From Candidatus Avoscillospira avicola (GTDB taxonomy: Bacteria > Bacillota > Clostridia > Oscillospirales > Oscillospiraceae): a stretch of DNA of 42,657 bases. Position 1 is the stretch's first letter, and every line of letters begins with the position of its first letter. The position numbers were made by a program, and so were the translations under genes. The notes beneath the pieces were generated by a model, which was given only the letters and a program-made list of their open reading frames with translations, was not told where the DNA came from and did not search any database. Positions 7,657-14,665 of this stretch are shown here, piece after piece. The stretch covers positions 1 through 42,657 of the forward strand of contig DVHE01000017.1 in NCBI GenBank assembly GCA_018712245.1, read 5' to 3'.

Positions 7657-8511
7657 TTAAAGGCCAGATGCTCCGGTGGCCTGGTCCAGCAGCTGGATCA
7701 ACTCCGGGATGGCCTTTTCGAACTTGACGCCGTACCAGTGGTCGGGATCGCCCTGGGTCTTTTCGATGCACAGGACCGTGAAGTCCGCGGCCAGCTTCGC
7801 GGCCTCGAAGGGGCTCAGGCCCCGGAGCAGCGCCCCGGTCAGGGCGGAGGCGTAGACGTCGCCGGTGCCGTGGCAGCCGGGGGCGATGTAGCGGTGGGGG
7901 TAGTAGTCGGTCTTCTGCCCCTGGCGCACCGCGACGCCGGTCTCGTCGGGCCGGTAGCCGACACCGGTCAGCACGATGGTCCCGATGCCCTGGGCCTCCA
8001 GGGCGTCCAGCAGCGCGGCGACGTAGCTCTCATCATATGCCTCCCGATAGGGCAGGCCCGTCAGCAGCGCCGCCTCGGTGATGTTGGGGACGATCACGTC
8101 CGCGGCCCGGCACAGGGGCTTCATGGCTTCCACGTAAGCCAGGTCGAAGGCGGGATACAGCTTCCCCTGATCGGCCATGGCCGGGTCCACAATTTTCAGC
8201 GCCCGGCCCCGGCCCAGCGTAGCAAAAATGTCCTGGACATAGTCGATCTGCCGGGCGCTGCCCAGGTAGCCGGTATAGAAGGCGTCGAAGGCGAGGCCCT
8301 CCTTCTTCCAGTGGGCGGCGATGGCGGGCATATCGTCGGTCAGGTCCCGGACGGTGTAGCCGGAAAAGCCCGCGGTGTGGGTGGACAACACCGCCGAGGG
8401 CAGGATGGCCGTTTCGATCCCGCAGGCCGAGAGAATCGGCAGCGCCACAGTCAGGGAACACTGCCCCACGCAGGAGATATCCTGGACAGTCAAAATTCGC
8501 AAATCAGACAT
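7657..8511 (-). CDS. Pyridoxamine/pyridoxal kinase (PfkB-like)
   Basis: A 284-aa ribokinase-like enzyme that phosphorylates pyridoxal/pyridoxamine for PLP salvage. Visible family features: LTVQDISCVGQCSLTVALPI, then VLSTHTAGFSGYTVRDLTDD, DAFYTGYLGS, KIVDPAMADQGKLY, IVPNITEAALLTG, and the anion hole/catalytic segment PGCHGTGDVYASALTGALLRG with the catalytic Asp in GTGD. The start was placed at ATG 8511 (SD AAAGGAGCC, 6 bp away); an upstream extension to 8604 lacks an SD and runs through the preceding terminator. Probably cotranscribed with the ECF S component. Confidence 0.9.
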   Translation of the reverse strand: MSDLRILTVQDISCVGQCSLTVALPILSACGIETAILPSAVLSTHTAGFSGYTVRDLTDDMPAIAAHWKKEGLAFDAFYTGYLGSARQIDYVQDIFATLGRGRALKIVDPAMADQGKLYPAFDLAYVEAMKPLCRAADVIVPNITEAALLTGLPYREAYDESYVAALLDALEAQGIGTIVLTGVGYRPDETGVAVRQGQKTDYYPHRYIAPGCHGTGDVYASALTGALLRGLSPFEAAKLAADFTVLCIEKTQGDPDHWYGVKFEKAIPELIQLLDQATGASGL

Positions 8512-8565
8512 AGCAATGGCTCCTTTTCGTTCCCCGACGCGGCAGGGGTTTGATACCCTGATTAT

Positions 8566-8597
8566 AAAAAAAATCTGGACATTAAAAAATGTCCAGA
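8566..8597 (-). terminator. Intrinsic terminator of the HD-domain gene
   Basis: Minus strand: TCTGGACATT, TTTT loop, AATGTCCAGA, then eight T. It follows the HD gene stop by 11 bp and separates it from the kinase gene. Confidence 0.8.
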
Positions 8598-8608
8598 ACA
8601 GCAATATT

Positions 8609-9082
8609 TTATATGGCCAGTTTCGCCAACCCCAGGCGGCGCATCTTGCGCTGTCCCAGGAAGAGGCACTCCATCATGGCGCAGTATTTATCCATCATCG
8701 AAACGGTGAAGCTCTCGCGGTACTTGGGCATCCACGGAGAGAGGGGCCACATATGCTTGACGATGATGTCCTTCTCTTTGTCGGAAAGTTCGAAGCGGGC
8801 CTCAGCCTCCCGGAGGGCCTGGACGGGATGCTCGGTGACGTGCCAGCCCTCGGGGGAGCCGTCGTCGCGCCAGTCGTAGAAGAAGAGGTCGTGGAGGAGG
8901 CCGCCGCGGGCCGCCGCCCGGCTGTCCCAGCCCATTTTCTTGGCGAAGCGGTAGCTGCGGTAGGCTACATAGAGGCTGTGGTCAAAACGGGTGCCGCTCT
9001 TGTGGTGGACGTACAGTTTCAGCCGCTGCACCGCGTCAGAGCAGAGGAGATCCTGCACGTCCTCGAAAAATTCCTGATCCAT
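8609..9082 (-). CDS. HD-domain phosphohydrolase
   Basis: A 157-aa protein with the HD superfamily metal ligands: H35 in FDHSLYVAYRSYRFAKKMG, H64-D65 in ARGGLLHDLFFYDWRD, and a later His in TEHPVQAL / KHMWPLSP. Such small HD proteins hydrolyse nucleotides or related phosphates; the substrate is not known. ATG 9082 with an AGAAGGG SD. It follows the PAP2-related gene by 21 bp on the same strand, likely one transcript that ends at the terminator at 8566-8597. Confidence 0.88.
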   Translation of the reverse strand: MDQEFFEDVQDLLCSDAVQRLKLYVHHKSGTRFDHSLYVAYRSYRFAKKMGWDSRAAARGGLLHDLFFYDWRDDGSPEGWHVTEHPVQALREAEARFELSDKEKDIIVKHMWPLSPWMPKYRESFTVSMMDKYCAMMECLFLGQRKMRRLGLAKLAI

Positions 9083-9103
9083 TCAGTCAATCCCTTCTCA
9101 AAA

Positions 9104-9562
9104 TCACACCAGCGCGGCAACCACGCCGGTCAAAATTCCCAATAGTGCCCCGGCCAACACCTGGGGCAGCGTGTGGCCCACCAGCTCCTTGAGCTTTTCC
9201 TCCGACAGGGGCGCCTTGCCCATGTCCTGGAAGAACTGCTGCAGCTCCTTGATGGCCACGGCCTGCTTGCCCGTCTCCAAGCGGACGTTGCAGGCGTCAT
9301 ACATCACGATGAACGCCAAAACGGCGGAAATGGCGAATTGGCTGCTGGAGGGGCCGCAGAGTATGGCTGTGGAAGCGGCCAGGGCGCAGACCGTGGCCGA
9401 GTGGGAACTGGGCATACCGCCGCTGCCGAACAGCCGCTCCAGCTTCAGCTCCCGTTCCAGCACCAGCACCAGAATGGTCTTGAGTACCTGCGCGATCAGC
9501 CAGCCGAAAATGGCCGCCATCAGGATGCGGTTTTGCCAAAGGCCGGTCAGAAAGTCTCCCAT
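9104..9562 (-). CDS. Divergent PAP2 family membrane protein (YuiD-like)
   Basis: A 152-aa protein of the divergent PAP2 / DUF212 type (B. subtilis YuiD-like). It has an N-terminal membrane helix (LMAAIFGWLIAQVLKTILVLV), the signature GSGGMPSSHSATVCALAAS with the phosphatase-like SxxH, a second ligand-like segment MYDACNVRLETGKQAVAIKE, and a C-terminal helix. It probably acts on lipid phosphates, but no substrate is proven for the subfamily. ATG 9562 has an aaaggag SD 8 bp upstream. First gene of the PAP2-HD unit. Confidence 0.9.
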   Translation of the reverse strand: MGDFLTGLWQNRILMAAIFGWLIAQVLKTILVLVLERELKLERLFGSGGMPSSHSATVCALAASTAILCGPSSSQFAISAVLAFIVMYDACNVRLETGKQAVAIKELQQFFQDMGKAPLSEEKLKELVGHTLPQVLAGALLGILTGVVAALV

Positions 9563-9597
9563 GCCGCATTCTCCTTTCCTCGCAACATATCCACCAT

Positions 9598-9627
9598 ACC
9601 ATAAATCTTCCCTATAAATATGAACAA
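9598..9627 (-). promoter_or_regulatory. Probable promoter of the PAP2-HD unit
   Basis: Minus strand TTGTTC (9627-9622), 18-bp spacer, TATGGT (9603-9598). Reasonable but not unique in this AT-rich stretch. The remainder of 9563-9809 carries this and the divergent rpiB promoter. Confidence 0.45.
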
Positions 9628-9734
9628 ATTATGAACAATCAAAAGATTTGTACAGAGAACACAGGCAGGCGCGGTTTGGGGCGGAATTTCTGCACAAATA
9701 TATACGGTTCGCAATCGATTCCCTGGGCGTCCCC

Positions 9735-9763
9735 TTGCCAGCGGCGGGAAAAGCAGGTATAAT
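9735..9763 (+). promoter_or_regulatory. Sigma-A promoter of rpiB
   Basis: TTGCCA (9735-9740), 17-bp spacer, TATAAT (9758-9763), about 47 bp before the ATG. Confidence 0.7.
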
Positions 9764-9809
9764 AAGCAAAAATCGCGCACAATGCGAGATACATTGAGGA
9801 GGATGTTCT

Positions 9810-10247
9810 ATGATCGCCATCGCCTGTGATCACGGCGCTTTTGCCCTGAAAGAGACCCTCAAAAAGCATCTGGAGGCCCGGGGTTTGGCCTACCAGGACT
9901 TCGGCACCTACAGCGCCGAGAGCTGCGACTACCCCGACTTTGCCGGCCCCGCCGCCCAGGCCGTCGCCTCCGGGGCGTGTGACCGGGGCATCGTCCTCTG
10001 CACCACCGGCATCGGCGTGTCCATCACCGCCAACAAGGTCAAGGGCATCCGCTGCGCCCTGCTCTCCGACGTCATGTCCGCCCGGCTGACCCGCCAGCAC
10101 AATGACACCAATATGATGGCCCTGGGCGCCGGCGTCGTCGGCCCGATGCTGGCCATGGAGATCGTGGACACCTGGCTGGACACCGAGTTCCAGGGTGGCC
10201 GCCATCAGCGCCGCATCGACAAGATGATGGCCCTGGAGCAGGCGTAA
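9810..10247 (+). CDS. rpiB: Ribose-5-phosphate isomerase B
   Basis: A 145-aa RpiB/LacAB-family enzyme that interconverts ribose 5-phosphate and ribulose 5-phosphate in the pentose phosphate pathway. Phosphate and ring-opening residues are visible (ACDHGAFALK at the N-terminus, DYPDFAG, TRQHNDTNMMALG, and the catalytic Cys64 in LCTTGIGVSI). The usual CGTGIG loop reads CTTGIG, a conservative change next to the catalytic Cys. SD gaggagg 9 bp before the ATG. Single-gene transcript with its own promoter and terminator. Confidence 0.95.
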   Translation: MIAIACDHGAFALKETLKKHLEARGLAYQDFGTYSAESCDYPDFAGPAAQAVASGACDRGIVLCTTGIGVSITANKVKGIRCALLSDVMSARLTRQHNDTNMMALGAGVVGPMLAMEIVDTWLDTEFQGGRHQRRIDKMMALEQA

Positions 10248-10283
10248 CGCGCCGCCCAGCCCGCCCCCCCGCTGCGCCCCATA

Positions 10284-10318
10284 CGCTGCCCCCACCGGGG
10301 GGCGGCGTTCTTTTTTTT
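10284..10318 (+). terminator. Intrinsic terminator of rpiB
   Basis: A 10-bp stem (CGCTGCCCCC / GGGGGCGGCG, one G-U pair) with a 4-nt loop, followed by TTCTTTTTTTT. Confidence 0.85.
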
Positions 10319-10463
10319 GCCCAGCCGTGCCTATCCCCTATTTTTTGTAAGCTCTACGTCTTGCGCCCGGCGGCAGCGCTCCGGTGGTGCAGGCCTCCCC
10401 TTACACAGTGGAGGCTTAGGCTGGTGCGTTCGGCGAAATCGCTCAGGCGCCGCCACCCTGCGG

Positions 10464-10485
10464 ACGCGCGATGCGCGCCCCTACG
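10464..10485 (-). repeat. REP-like palindrome (GTAGGGGCGCGC, minus strand)
   Basis: Minus strand reads CCGTAGGGGCGCGCATCGCG, the same unit as at 5606 in opposite orientation. The surrounding 10319-10536 stretch is palindrome-rich and holds no credible gene. Confidence 0.6.
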
Positions 10486-10536
10486 GTGGAATCGCAGCCC
10501 CGATGCGTTCGGCGGCGGCGCTCCGGCAGCGTTGCC

Positions 10537-10833
10537 TTGTTTGCCTCCGGCGGGGGACTTTTCACCGCGGAAAAGTCCCCAAAACGCGCCGGGGGCTGCG
10601 GCCCCCGGACTCCCATGGGGCTCCGCGGCGTGCATCCCAAGAAACGGTATCGCCCGGGCCGTTACGCTCCACCGGGCCGTCCCGCCCCATCCTGCCCACC
10701 CCTTCCCGGCTTCGCGCGGGCCAGTAGAATCGGAGGGCCGTTACGGCTACAGAACTTTTCACTCAGGCCGCACCCACTGCCCCGGAACAGGAGGTGGAAG
10801 TTGCACACGGCAGCTTTTGCGCGCAATCTCTCC
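10537..10833. repeat. Modular extragenic repeat, copy C
   Basis: Starts at the TTGTTTGCCTCCGG block of copies A/B and keeps the module order: GACTTTTCACCGCGGAAAAG, the GGGGGCTGCGGCCCCCGG hairpin, GCGGCGTGCATCCCAAG, CTCCACCGGGCCGTCCCG, GGCCAGTAGAATCGGA, GCCGTTACGGCTACAGAACT, CACACGGCAGCTTTTG. The upstream GTAGGGGC and CCGCCGCAGGCGGG modules are replaced by other palindromes, so it is a truncated or recombined copy about 4.9 kb from copy B. Confidence 0.8.
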
Positions 10834-10837
10834 GTCC

Positions 10838-11160
10838 CCGCCGTAGATAACGCGCATTGCGCGTCCGAATGCCTGCGGTATCAGAGTGCCTCCATCGAAC
10901 GTACCGGGAAACGATTTCCCCGTAGGGGCCGATGCCTACATCGGCCCGCGCCAGCCGGAGGCGGGTCTGCTCGGAGATGACGCTCTGACAATGCAACCAA
11001 GCGGGCGGCTGATAGCCGCCCCTACGGTCCCCCTCTGGCCCTGCGCAACCCGTGGGGACACCTCTCCGTCATGGCTTCGCCATGCCACCTCCCCTCAAGG
11101 GGAGGCTTGGGCGAGTGCGGTCGGCGAGAGCGCTCTCGTAGCCCAGGCCAGCAGTTTTTC
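10838..11160. repeat. Palindrome cluster upstream of the GntR-ABC operon
   Basis: Contains CGTAGATAACGCGCATTGCG, CGTAGGGGCCGATGCCTACA with TCGGCCC (10921-10948), a minus-strand GTAGGGGCGGCTATCAGCCG unit (11001-11027), and CCGTCATGGCTTCGCCATG followed by CTCCCCTCAAGGGGAG (11068-11104). No gene was recognised from 10248 to 11264. Confidence 0.6.
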
Positions 11161-11192
11161 ACGCTTTCTCCAAACTGATCGCTTTTTCCCCC

Positions 11193-11221
11193 TTGACAAA
11201 TCGCCTCGTTTGTTATATGGT
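11193..11221 (+). promoter_or_regulatory. Sigma-A promoter of the GntR-ABC operon
   Basis: TTGACA (11193-11198), 17-bp spacer, TATGGT (11216-11221). The -10 overlaps the operator palindrome at 11219-11242. Confidence 0.75.
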
Positions 11222-11242
11222 TAATTACACAAGTAATTAACC
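11219..11242. promoter_or_regulatory. Operator palindrome for the GntR regulator
   Basis: Perfect inverted repeat GGTTAATTAC-ACAA-GTAATTAACC, overlapping the end of the -10 and the start site, 22 bp before the regulator ATG. Such placement indicates autorepression by the GntR protein encoded next. Confidence 0.8.
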
Positions 11243-11264
11243 AACTAGCCAAGGGAGTGATCGC

Positions 11265-11630
11265 ATGAATCAACGGCTGACGGAGGAGAAATCCATCTAT
11301 CTGCAAATCAGCCAGATGATCGAGACGGACATCCTCCGGGGCATTCTGCTGGAGGAGGAGCGCGTCCCCAGCACCAATGAGCTGGCGAAGCTATACACCA
11401 TCAACCCCGCCACGGCGGCCAAGGGCATCAATCAGCTGGTGGAGGCGGGGATACTCTACAAAAAGCGAGGGATTGGTATGTTCGTCGCGTCCGGGGCCAC
11501 GGAGAAAATCCGCGCCCGCCGCAAGGAGGAGTTTTACCGCGTGCAGCTCCAGGAGCTGCTGGAGGAGGCCAAGCGCCTGGGCATCACCCGGGCGGAGCTG
11601 ATTGAAAAAATCGGAGGAGAATCGAAATGA
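11265..11630 (+). CDS. GntR-family (YtrA subfamily) transcriptional regulator
   Basis: A 121-aa protein: winged HTH of the GntR type (IYLQISQMIETDILRGILLE, RVPSTNELAKLYTINPATAA KGINQLVEAGILYKKRGIGMF) and a short C-terminal helical tail without a ligand domain, as in the YtrA subfamily. YtrA-type regulators repress adjacent ABC transporter operons, often responding to cell-wall stress. SD aagggag. Its stop overlaps the next ATG (ATGA). The operator at 11219-11242 is its likely target. Confidence 0.92.
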   Translation: MNQRLTEEKSIYLQISQMIETDILRGILLEEERVPSTNELAKLYTINPATAAKGINQLVEAGILYKKRGIGMFVASGATEKIRARRKEEFYRVQLQELLEEAKRLGITRAELIEKIGGESK

Positions 11631-12505
11631 GCAAGCTGGTGTGTGAAAACCTGACGAAAAAATACGGCGACAAGACGGTCCTGGACCACGTGAACCTGAC
11701 GCTGGAATCGGGCAAGATTTACGGCCTCATCGGGCGAAACGGCGCCGGCAAGACGACGCTTTTGTCCCTGATGTCCAACCAGAACCCCATCACCGCGGGC
11801 ACCGCCACCATCGACGGCCAGCGAATTTGGGAAAACCCCGCGGCCCTCAGCCGCCTCTGCTTCTCCCGGGAGCTGAACCTCTCGGCGGAGAGCGCCCTGG
11901 CGTCCTACACGCTCAAGGCCTATCTCCGGGCGGCGGAGACGTACCTCCCCCACTGGGATAAGGACCTGGCCCAGAAGCTGGTGGACCTCTTCGGCCTGGA
12001 CAAGAAAAAGAAGCTGGGCAAGCTGAGCAAGGGTATGCTCTCCATGGTGACGATTCTGGTGGCCATGGCCAGCAAGGCCGAGTTCACCTTCCTGGATGAG
12101 CCGGTGGCGGGGCTGGACGTGGTGGCCCGGGAGCAGTTCTACCAGCTGCTTCTCGAGGAGTACACCGAGACGGGCCGGACCTTCGTCCTCTCCACCCACA
12201 TCATCGAGGAGGCCGCCGACGTGATGGAGGAGGTCATCATCCTCGACAAGGGCAAGATCCTGCTGATGGAGAACACCCAGCAGCTGGTGGACCGGGCGCG
12301 GTACGTGACGGGCCTTGCCGACCAGGTGGACGGCGCCACTGCGGGCCTTCCCCGCCACCACGCCGAGACCATGGGCCGCAGCAAGGCCGTGACGGTGCTG
12401 CTGCCGGCGGGCGAGGACCTGAACCCTGGCTACGACGTGACGGTCCAACCGGTGAACCTCCAGAAGCTCTTCGTGGCCCTGTGCGGAGAGGAGGTACATC
12501 TATGA
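11627..12505 (+). CDS. ABC transporter ATP-binding protein
   Basis: A 292-aa ATPase: Walker A GRNGAGKT (residues 36-43), a degenerate signature LSKGMLSM in place of LSGGQ, Walker B EFTFLDEPVAGLD, and switch His in VLSTHIIEEAADV. The LSKGM form is common in YtrB-like ATPases next to YtrA regulators. It probably energises the two membrane proteins that follow. Overlaps by 4 bp (ATGA) at both ends, so it is translationally coupled. The exported substrate is unknown; an antibiotic or lipid-like substrate is inference from the family. Confidence 0.92.
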   Translation: MSKLVCENLTKKYGDKTVLDHVNLTLESGKIYGLIGRNGAGKTTLLSLMSNQNPITAGTATIDGQRIWENPAALSRLCFSRELNLSAESALASYTLKAYLRAAETYLPHWDKDLAQKLVDLFGLDKKKKLGKLSKGMLSMVTILVAMASKAEFTFLDEPVAGLDVVAREQFYQLLLEEYTETGRTFVLSTHIIEEAADVMEEVIILDKGKILLMENTQQLVDRARYVTGLADQVDGATAGLPRHHAETMGRSKAVTVLLPAGEDLNPGYDVTVQPVNLQKLFVALCGEEVHL

Positions 12506-13140
12506 GGCTCAAGCTCTGGGTCCGGGACGGCCTTCAGTACACCGGCCTGAGCGTGGCCGTGGCCGCCTTCTACACGCTGATGATCGCCCTCCAGCAGAGC
12601 CTCAGCTGGGAGGATATCCAAATGGTGTTCCCGCTGTACCTGGCGCTGATGGGCGGCCTGATGGCCGTGATCTGCGCCATGACGGTCCACCGGGTGCAGC
12701 TCCATGTGGCCATCTCCCTGGGCCTCACCCGCCGGGAGAGCCGGCTGGGCATCCACCTGCTGCGGCTGATCCCGGCGGTGGGCGTCAGCCTTCTGGTGGC
12801 CATTCTGGCGGCGGTATGCCGCAATCCCATGGCAGCGCCGTGGCAGCTGCTGGTGATCTCCCTGGGACTTCAGCTCTTCTGCGCCGCCCTGGGCACGGTG
12901 CTGGGACTGGTCCACGTCAAATGGGGCAGATTCGGCACGCTCATCACGGTCCTGGTGGCCATCTTCGCCGGCGGCCTGGGCGGCTTCGGCGCGGTGATGG
13001 GGCTGGAGGCCCTGGGCGTGGATGCCCTCTTCCGAATCGGCATGCTGCCCTGGCTCATCCTGGCCTTCGGCGCGGTCTGCTACGGCCTGGTCCAGCTGCC
13101 CGAGGGCCGCACCCTGGCCCATATGCAAGTGAAAATCTAG
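12502..13140 (+). CDS. ABC transporter membrane protein 1
   Basis: A 212-aa integral membrane protein with six or so helices (GLSVAVAAFYTLMIAL, FPLYLALMGGLMAVICAMTV, LIPAVGVSLLVAILAAV, LLVISLGLQLFCAALGTVLG, FGTLITVLVAIFAGGLGGF, MLPWLILAFGAVCYGLVQL). ISLGLTRRESRLG is the small cytoplasmic loop often seen in such permeases. Start chosen at ATG 12502 (SD gagaggaggt); an upstream in-frame ATG at 12481 lies in the ATPase gene. It pairs with the next gene as a heterodimeric permease. Confidence 0.82.
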   Translation: MRLKLWVRDGLQYTGLSVAVAAFYTLMIALQQSLSWEDIQMVFPLYLALMGGLMAVICAMTVHRVQLHVAISLGLTRRESRLGIHLLRLIPAVGVSLLVAILAAVCRNPMAAPWQLLVISLGLQLFCAALGTVLGLVHVKWGRFGTLITVLVAIFAGGLGGFGAVMGLEALGVDALFRIGMLPWLILAFGAVCYGLVQLPEGRTLAHMQVKI

Positions 13141-13151
13141 GAGGTGCTTGT

Positions 13152-13865
13152 ATGCTTCGCAACTGTTCCGGCGCGCGGCGCCTGACCGGCTCCTTTGTGG
13201 GGCTCCTGCTGCTGGTGGCGGCGGGCTTCCTCTTCGGGGAGATTATGCTCTTTCTCATCATGCTCACCAGCGACGACCCCGGCGCCTGGTTCTGCTTGGG
13301 AACGGCCATCGCCCTGATCATGCTCCTGGTGACGACGGTTCTCTTCTACGGTTTCAGCTACACCGGCGAATTTTCCCTGGCATTGTCCATGGGCTGCACC
13401 CGGCGGCGCTTCGTCCTCCGGTACGCCGGCAAGGTGCTGGCCCACCTGACGCTGGGCTACCTGCTGGTTCTGGGCCTCTACCGGTTGGAGCTGGTCATCG
13501 GCCGCGCCGCCTTCGCCGCGTATCCCCTGGAGGCGGAGTTCGGTTTTCTGACCGACTGGCCCATCGTCCTGGCGGCCGTCGCGGGAATGCTGCTCCTGGC
13601 GCTGTTCACCGGCTCCATGTTCGGCCGGTTTGGCCGGAAGGCCGGGCTGATCGTCTATATTGTGTGGATGTTCTTCTGCTTCGTGGTGCCGAAGATCTTC
13701 ACCACTGAGCCGGGCGGCGAGGGTGTCTTTGACCAGGCAGCCCTGGCGACCCAGAGCGCCCTGCTGCGGATGCCGCCCGCCGGGTGGTACACCCTGGGGG
13801 CCATCGCGGCCATCAGCATGGCAGTCACCGTGGTGGTCCTGGCCCAAAAGCAGATGGTGCGGTAA
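13152..13865 (+). CDS. ABC transporter membrane protein 2
   Basis: A 237-aa membrane protein with six predicted helices, and the loop ALSMGCTRRRFVLRYAGKVLA matching that of the partner (GLTRRESRL). SD taggaggtgc, ATG 13152, 11 bp after the preceding stop. Last gene of the operon; the GC-rich hairpin at 13871-13897 follows directly. Confidence 0.82.
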   Translation: MLRNCSGARRLTGSFVGLLLLVAAGFLFGEIMLFLIMLTSDDPGAWFCLGTAIALIMLLVTTVLFYGFSYTGEFSLALSMGCTRRRFVLRYAGKVLAHLTLGYLLVLGLYRLELVIGRAAFAAYPLEAEFGFLTDWPIVLAAVAGMLLLALFTGSMFGRFGRKAGLIVYIVWMFFCFVVPKIFTTEPGGEGVFDQAALATQSALLRMPPAGWYTLGAIAAISMAVTVVVLAQKQMVR

Positions 13866-13870
13866 CAGTA

Positions 13871-13897
13871 CGGGGCGGCCTCGCTGAGGCCGCCCCG
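13871..13897. terminator. GC hairpin after the ABC operon, left copy
   Basis: CGGGGCGGCCTCG-CTG-AGGCCGCCCCG-type palindrome of 27 bp, 5 bp after the stop, without a T-tract. An identical 27-bp copy lies at 14105-14131, on the other side of the TGTCAAAAAA-bounded element. Confidence 0.65.
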
Positions 13898-13898
13898 G

Positions 13899-14102
13899 GA
13901 GACTGTCAAAAAACCTCGCTGAAGACTGCCGCGATAGAGCAGCGGGGGGTGTGTGCGGGGGGCAAAGGGCCCCCGAAGGTGAATTGCCCGCAGGGCAAGA
14001 GAAGCTGGCCTGGGCCATGCGCGTTCAATCAGGGTGTTTTTGCAACTTTCATAAAGTTGCAAAAACTAAGGCAGCGTGGCGAAAATACTTTTTCGACACG
14101 CT
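13899..14102. repeat. TGTCAAAAAA-bounded element, copy 1
   Basis: Left end GAGACTGTCAAAAAA (13899-13913) and right end TTTTTCGACACGCT (14089-14102) form imperfect terminal inverted repeats. Inside is a hairpin TTTTTGCAACTTT-CAT-AAAGTTGCAAAAA (~14036-14064) and a run of small GC hairpins. Identical 27-bp palindromes flank the element. There is no ORF of note. It fills the gap 13866-14156 between the ABC operon and the cold-shock gene. Confidence 0.6.
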
Positions 14103-14156
14103 GACGGGGCGGCCTCGCTGAGGCCGCCCCGATTTTCGTTCTTGTATATAAAATGG

Positions 14157-14193
14157 CAAAAAATCCGCGCCGCAGCGTTCCGACTACGGCGCG
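14157..14193 (-). terminator. Intrinsic terminator of the cold-shock gene
   Basis: Minus strand: CGCGCCGTAG, 8-nt loop, CTGCGGCGCG, then GATTTTTTG. It starts 15 bp after the stop. Confidence 0.8.
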
Positions 14194-14207
14194 TACAACG
14201 AGGCAGA

Positions 14208-14417
14208 TTAAAGGACGCAGACGTTCACTGCGCGCATCTTGCCGTTGTCCTTGGGATCGGGCTCCACTTCGTAGCTGACCTTCTGGCCCTCTTCGAGCTT
14301 CTTGAAGCCGTCGCACTGGATGGCGGAGAAGTGAACGAACACGTCGCCGCTGCCGTCATCGTTGGAAATGAAGCCGTAGCCCTTTTCGGAATTGAACCAT
14401 TTTACAGTACCACTCAT
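14208..14417 (-). CDS. Cold-shock protein (CspA family)
   Basis: A 69-aa single CSD protein, nucleic-acid chaperone. RNP1 KGYGFIS and RNP2 VFVHFSAI are intact, and the start [16 protein letters not shown] is typical. It has an atypical extra Cys near the C-terminus (NVCVL) and C35. The start ATG 14417 has a GGGGAGGT SD. The long frame upstream to 14600 is untranslated leader; the ~118-nt leader is a feature of cold-shock mRNAs. Confidence 0.95.
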   Translation of the reverse strand: MSGTVKWFNSEKGYGFISNDDGSGDVFVHFSAIQCDGFKKLEEGQKVSYEVEPDPKDNGKMRAVNVCVL

Positions 14418-14534
14418 TTCGGGTACCTCCCCATAAAAATTTGTACCCATGAAAACGAAAAGCCCCCGCGATCCCGACACAATCCGACATTGCACCAGAA
14501 CGCAAGGGAATACAATTATCGTGAATACTTTAAC

Positions 14535-14563
14535 ACTATCGCACAAAGATATGGAAAAGTCAA
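14535..14563 (-). promoter_or_regulatory. Sigma-A promoter of the cold-shock gene
   Basis: Minus strand TTGACT (14563-14558), 17-bp spacer, GATAGT (14540-14535), giving a ~110-nt 5' leader. Confidence 0.55.
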
Positions 14564-14665
14564 GGACTTTTTCTTGGAAATATATTACATAACACGACAT
14601 TTTTCTTGCGTCAGGGTCGAACGGGGGGTATAATCAGTTTGAGAACCGGAGAAAGGATGAGGGGT

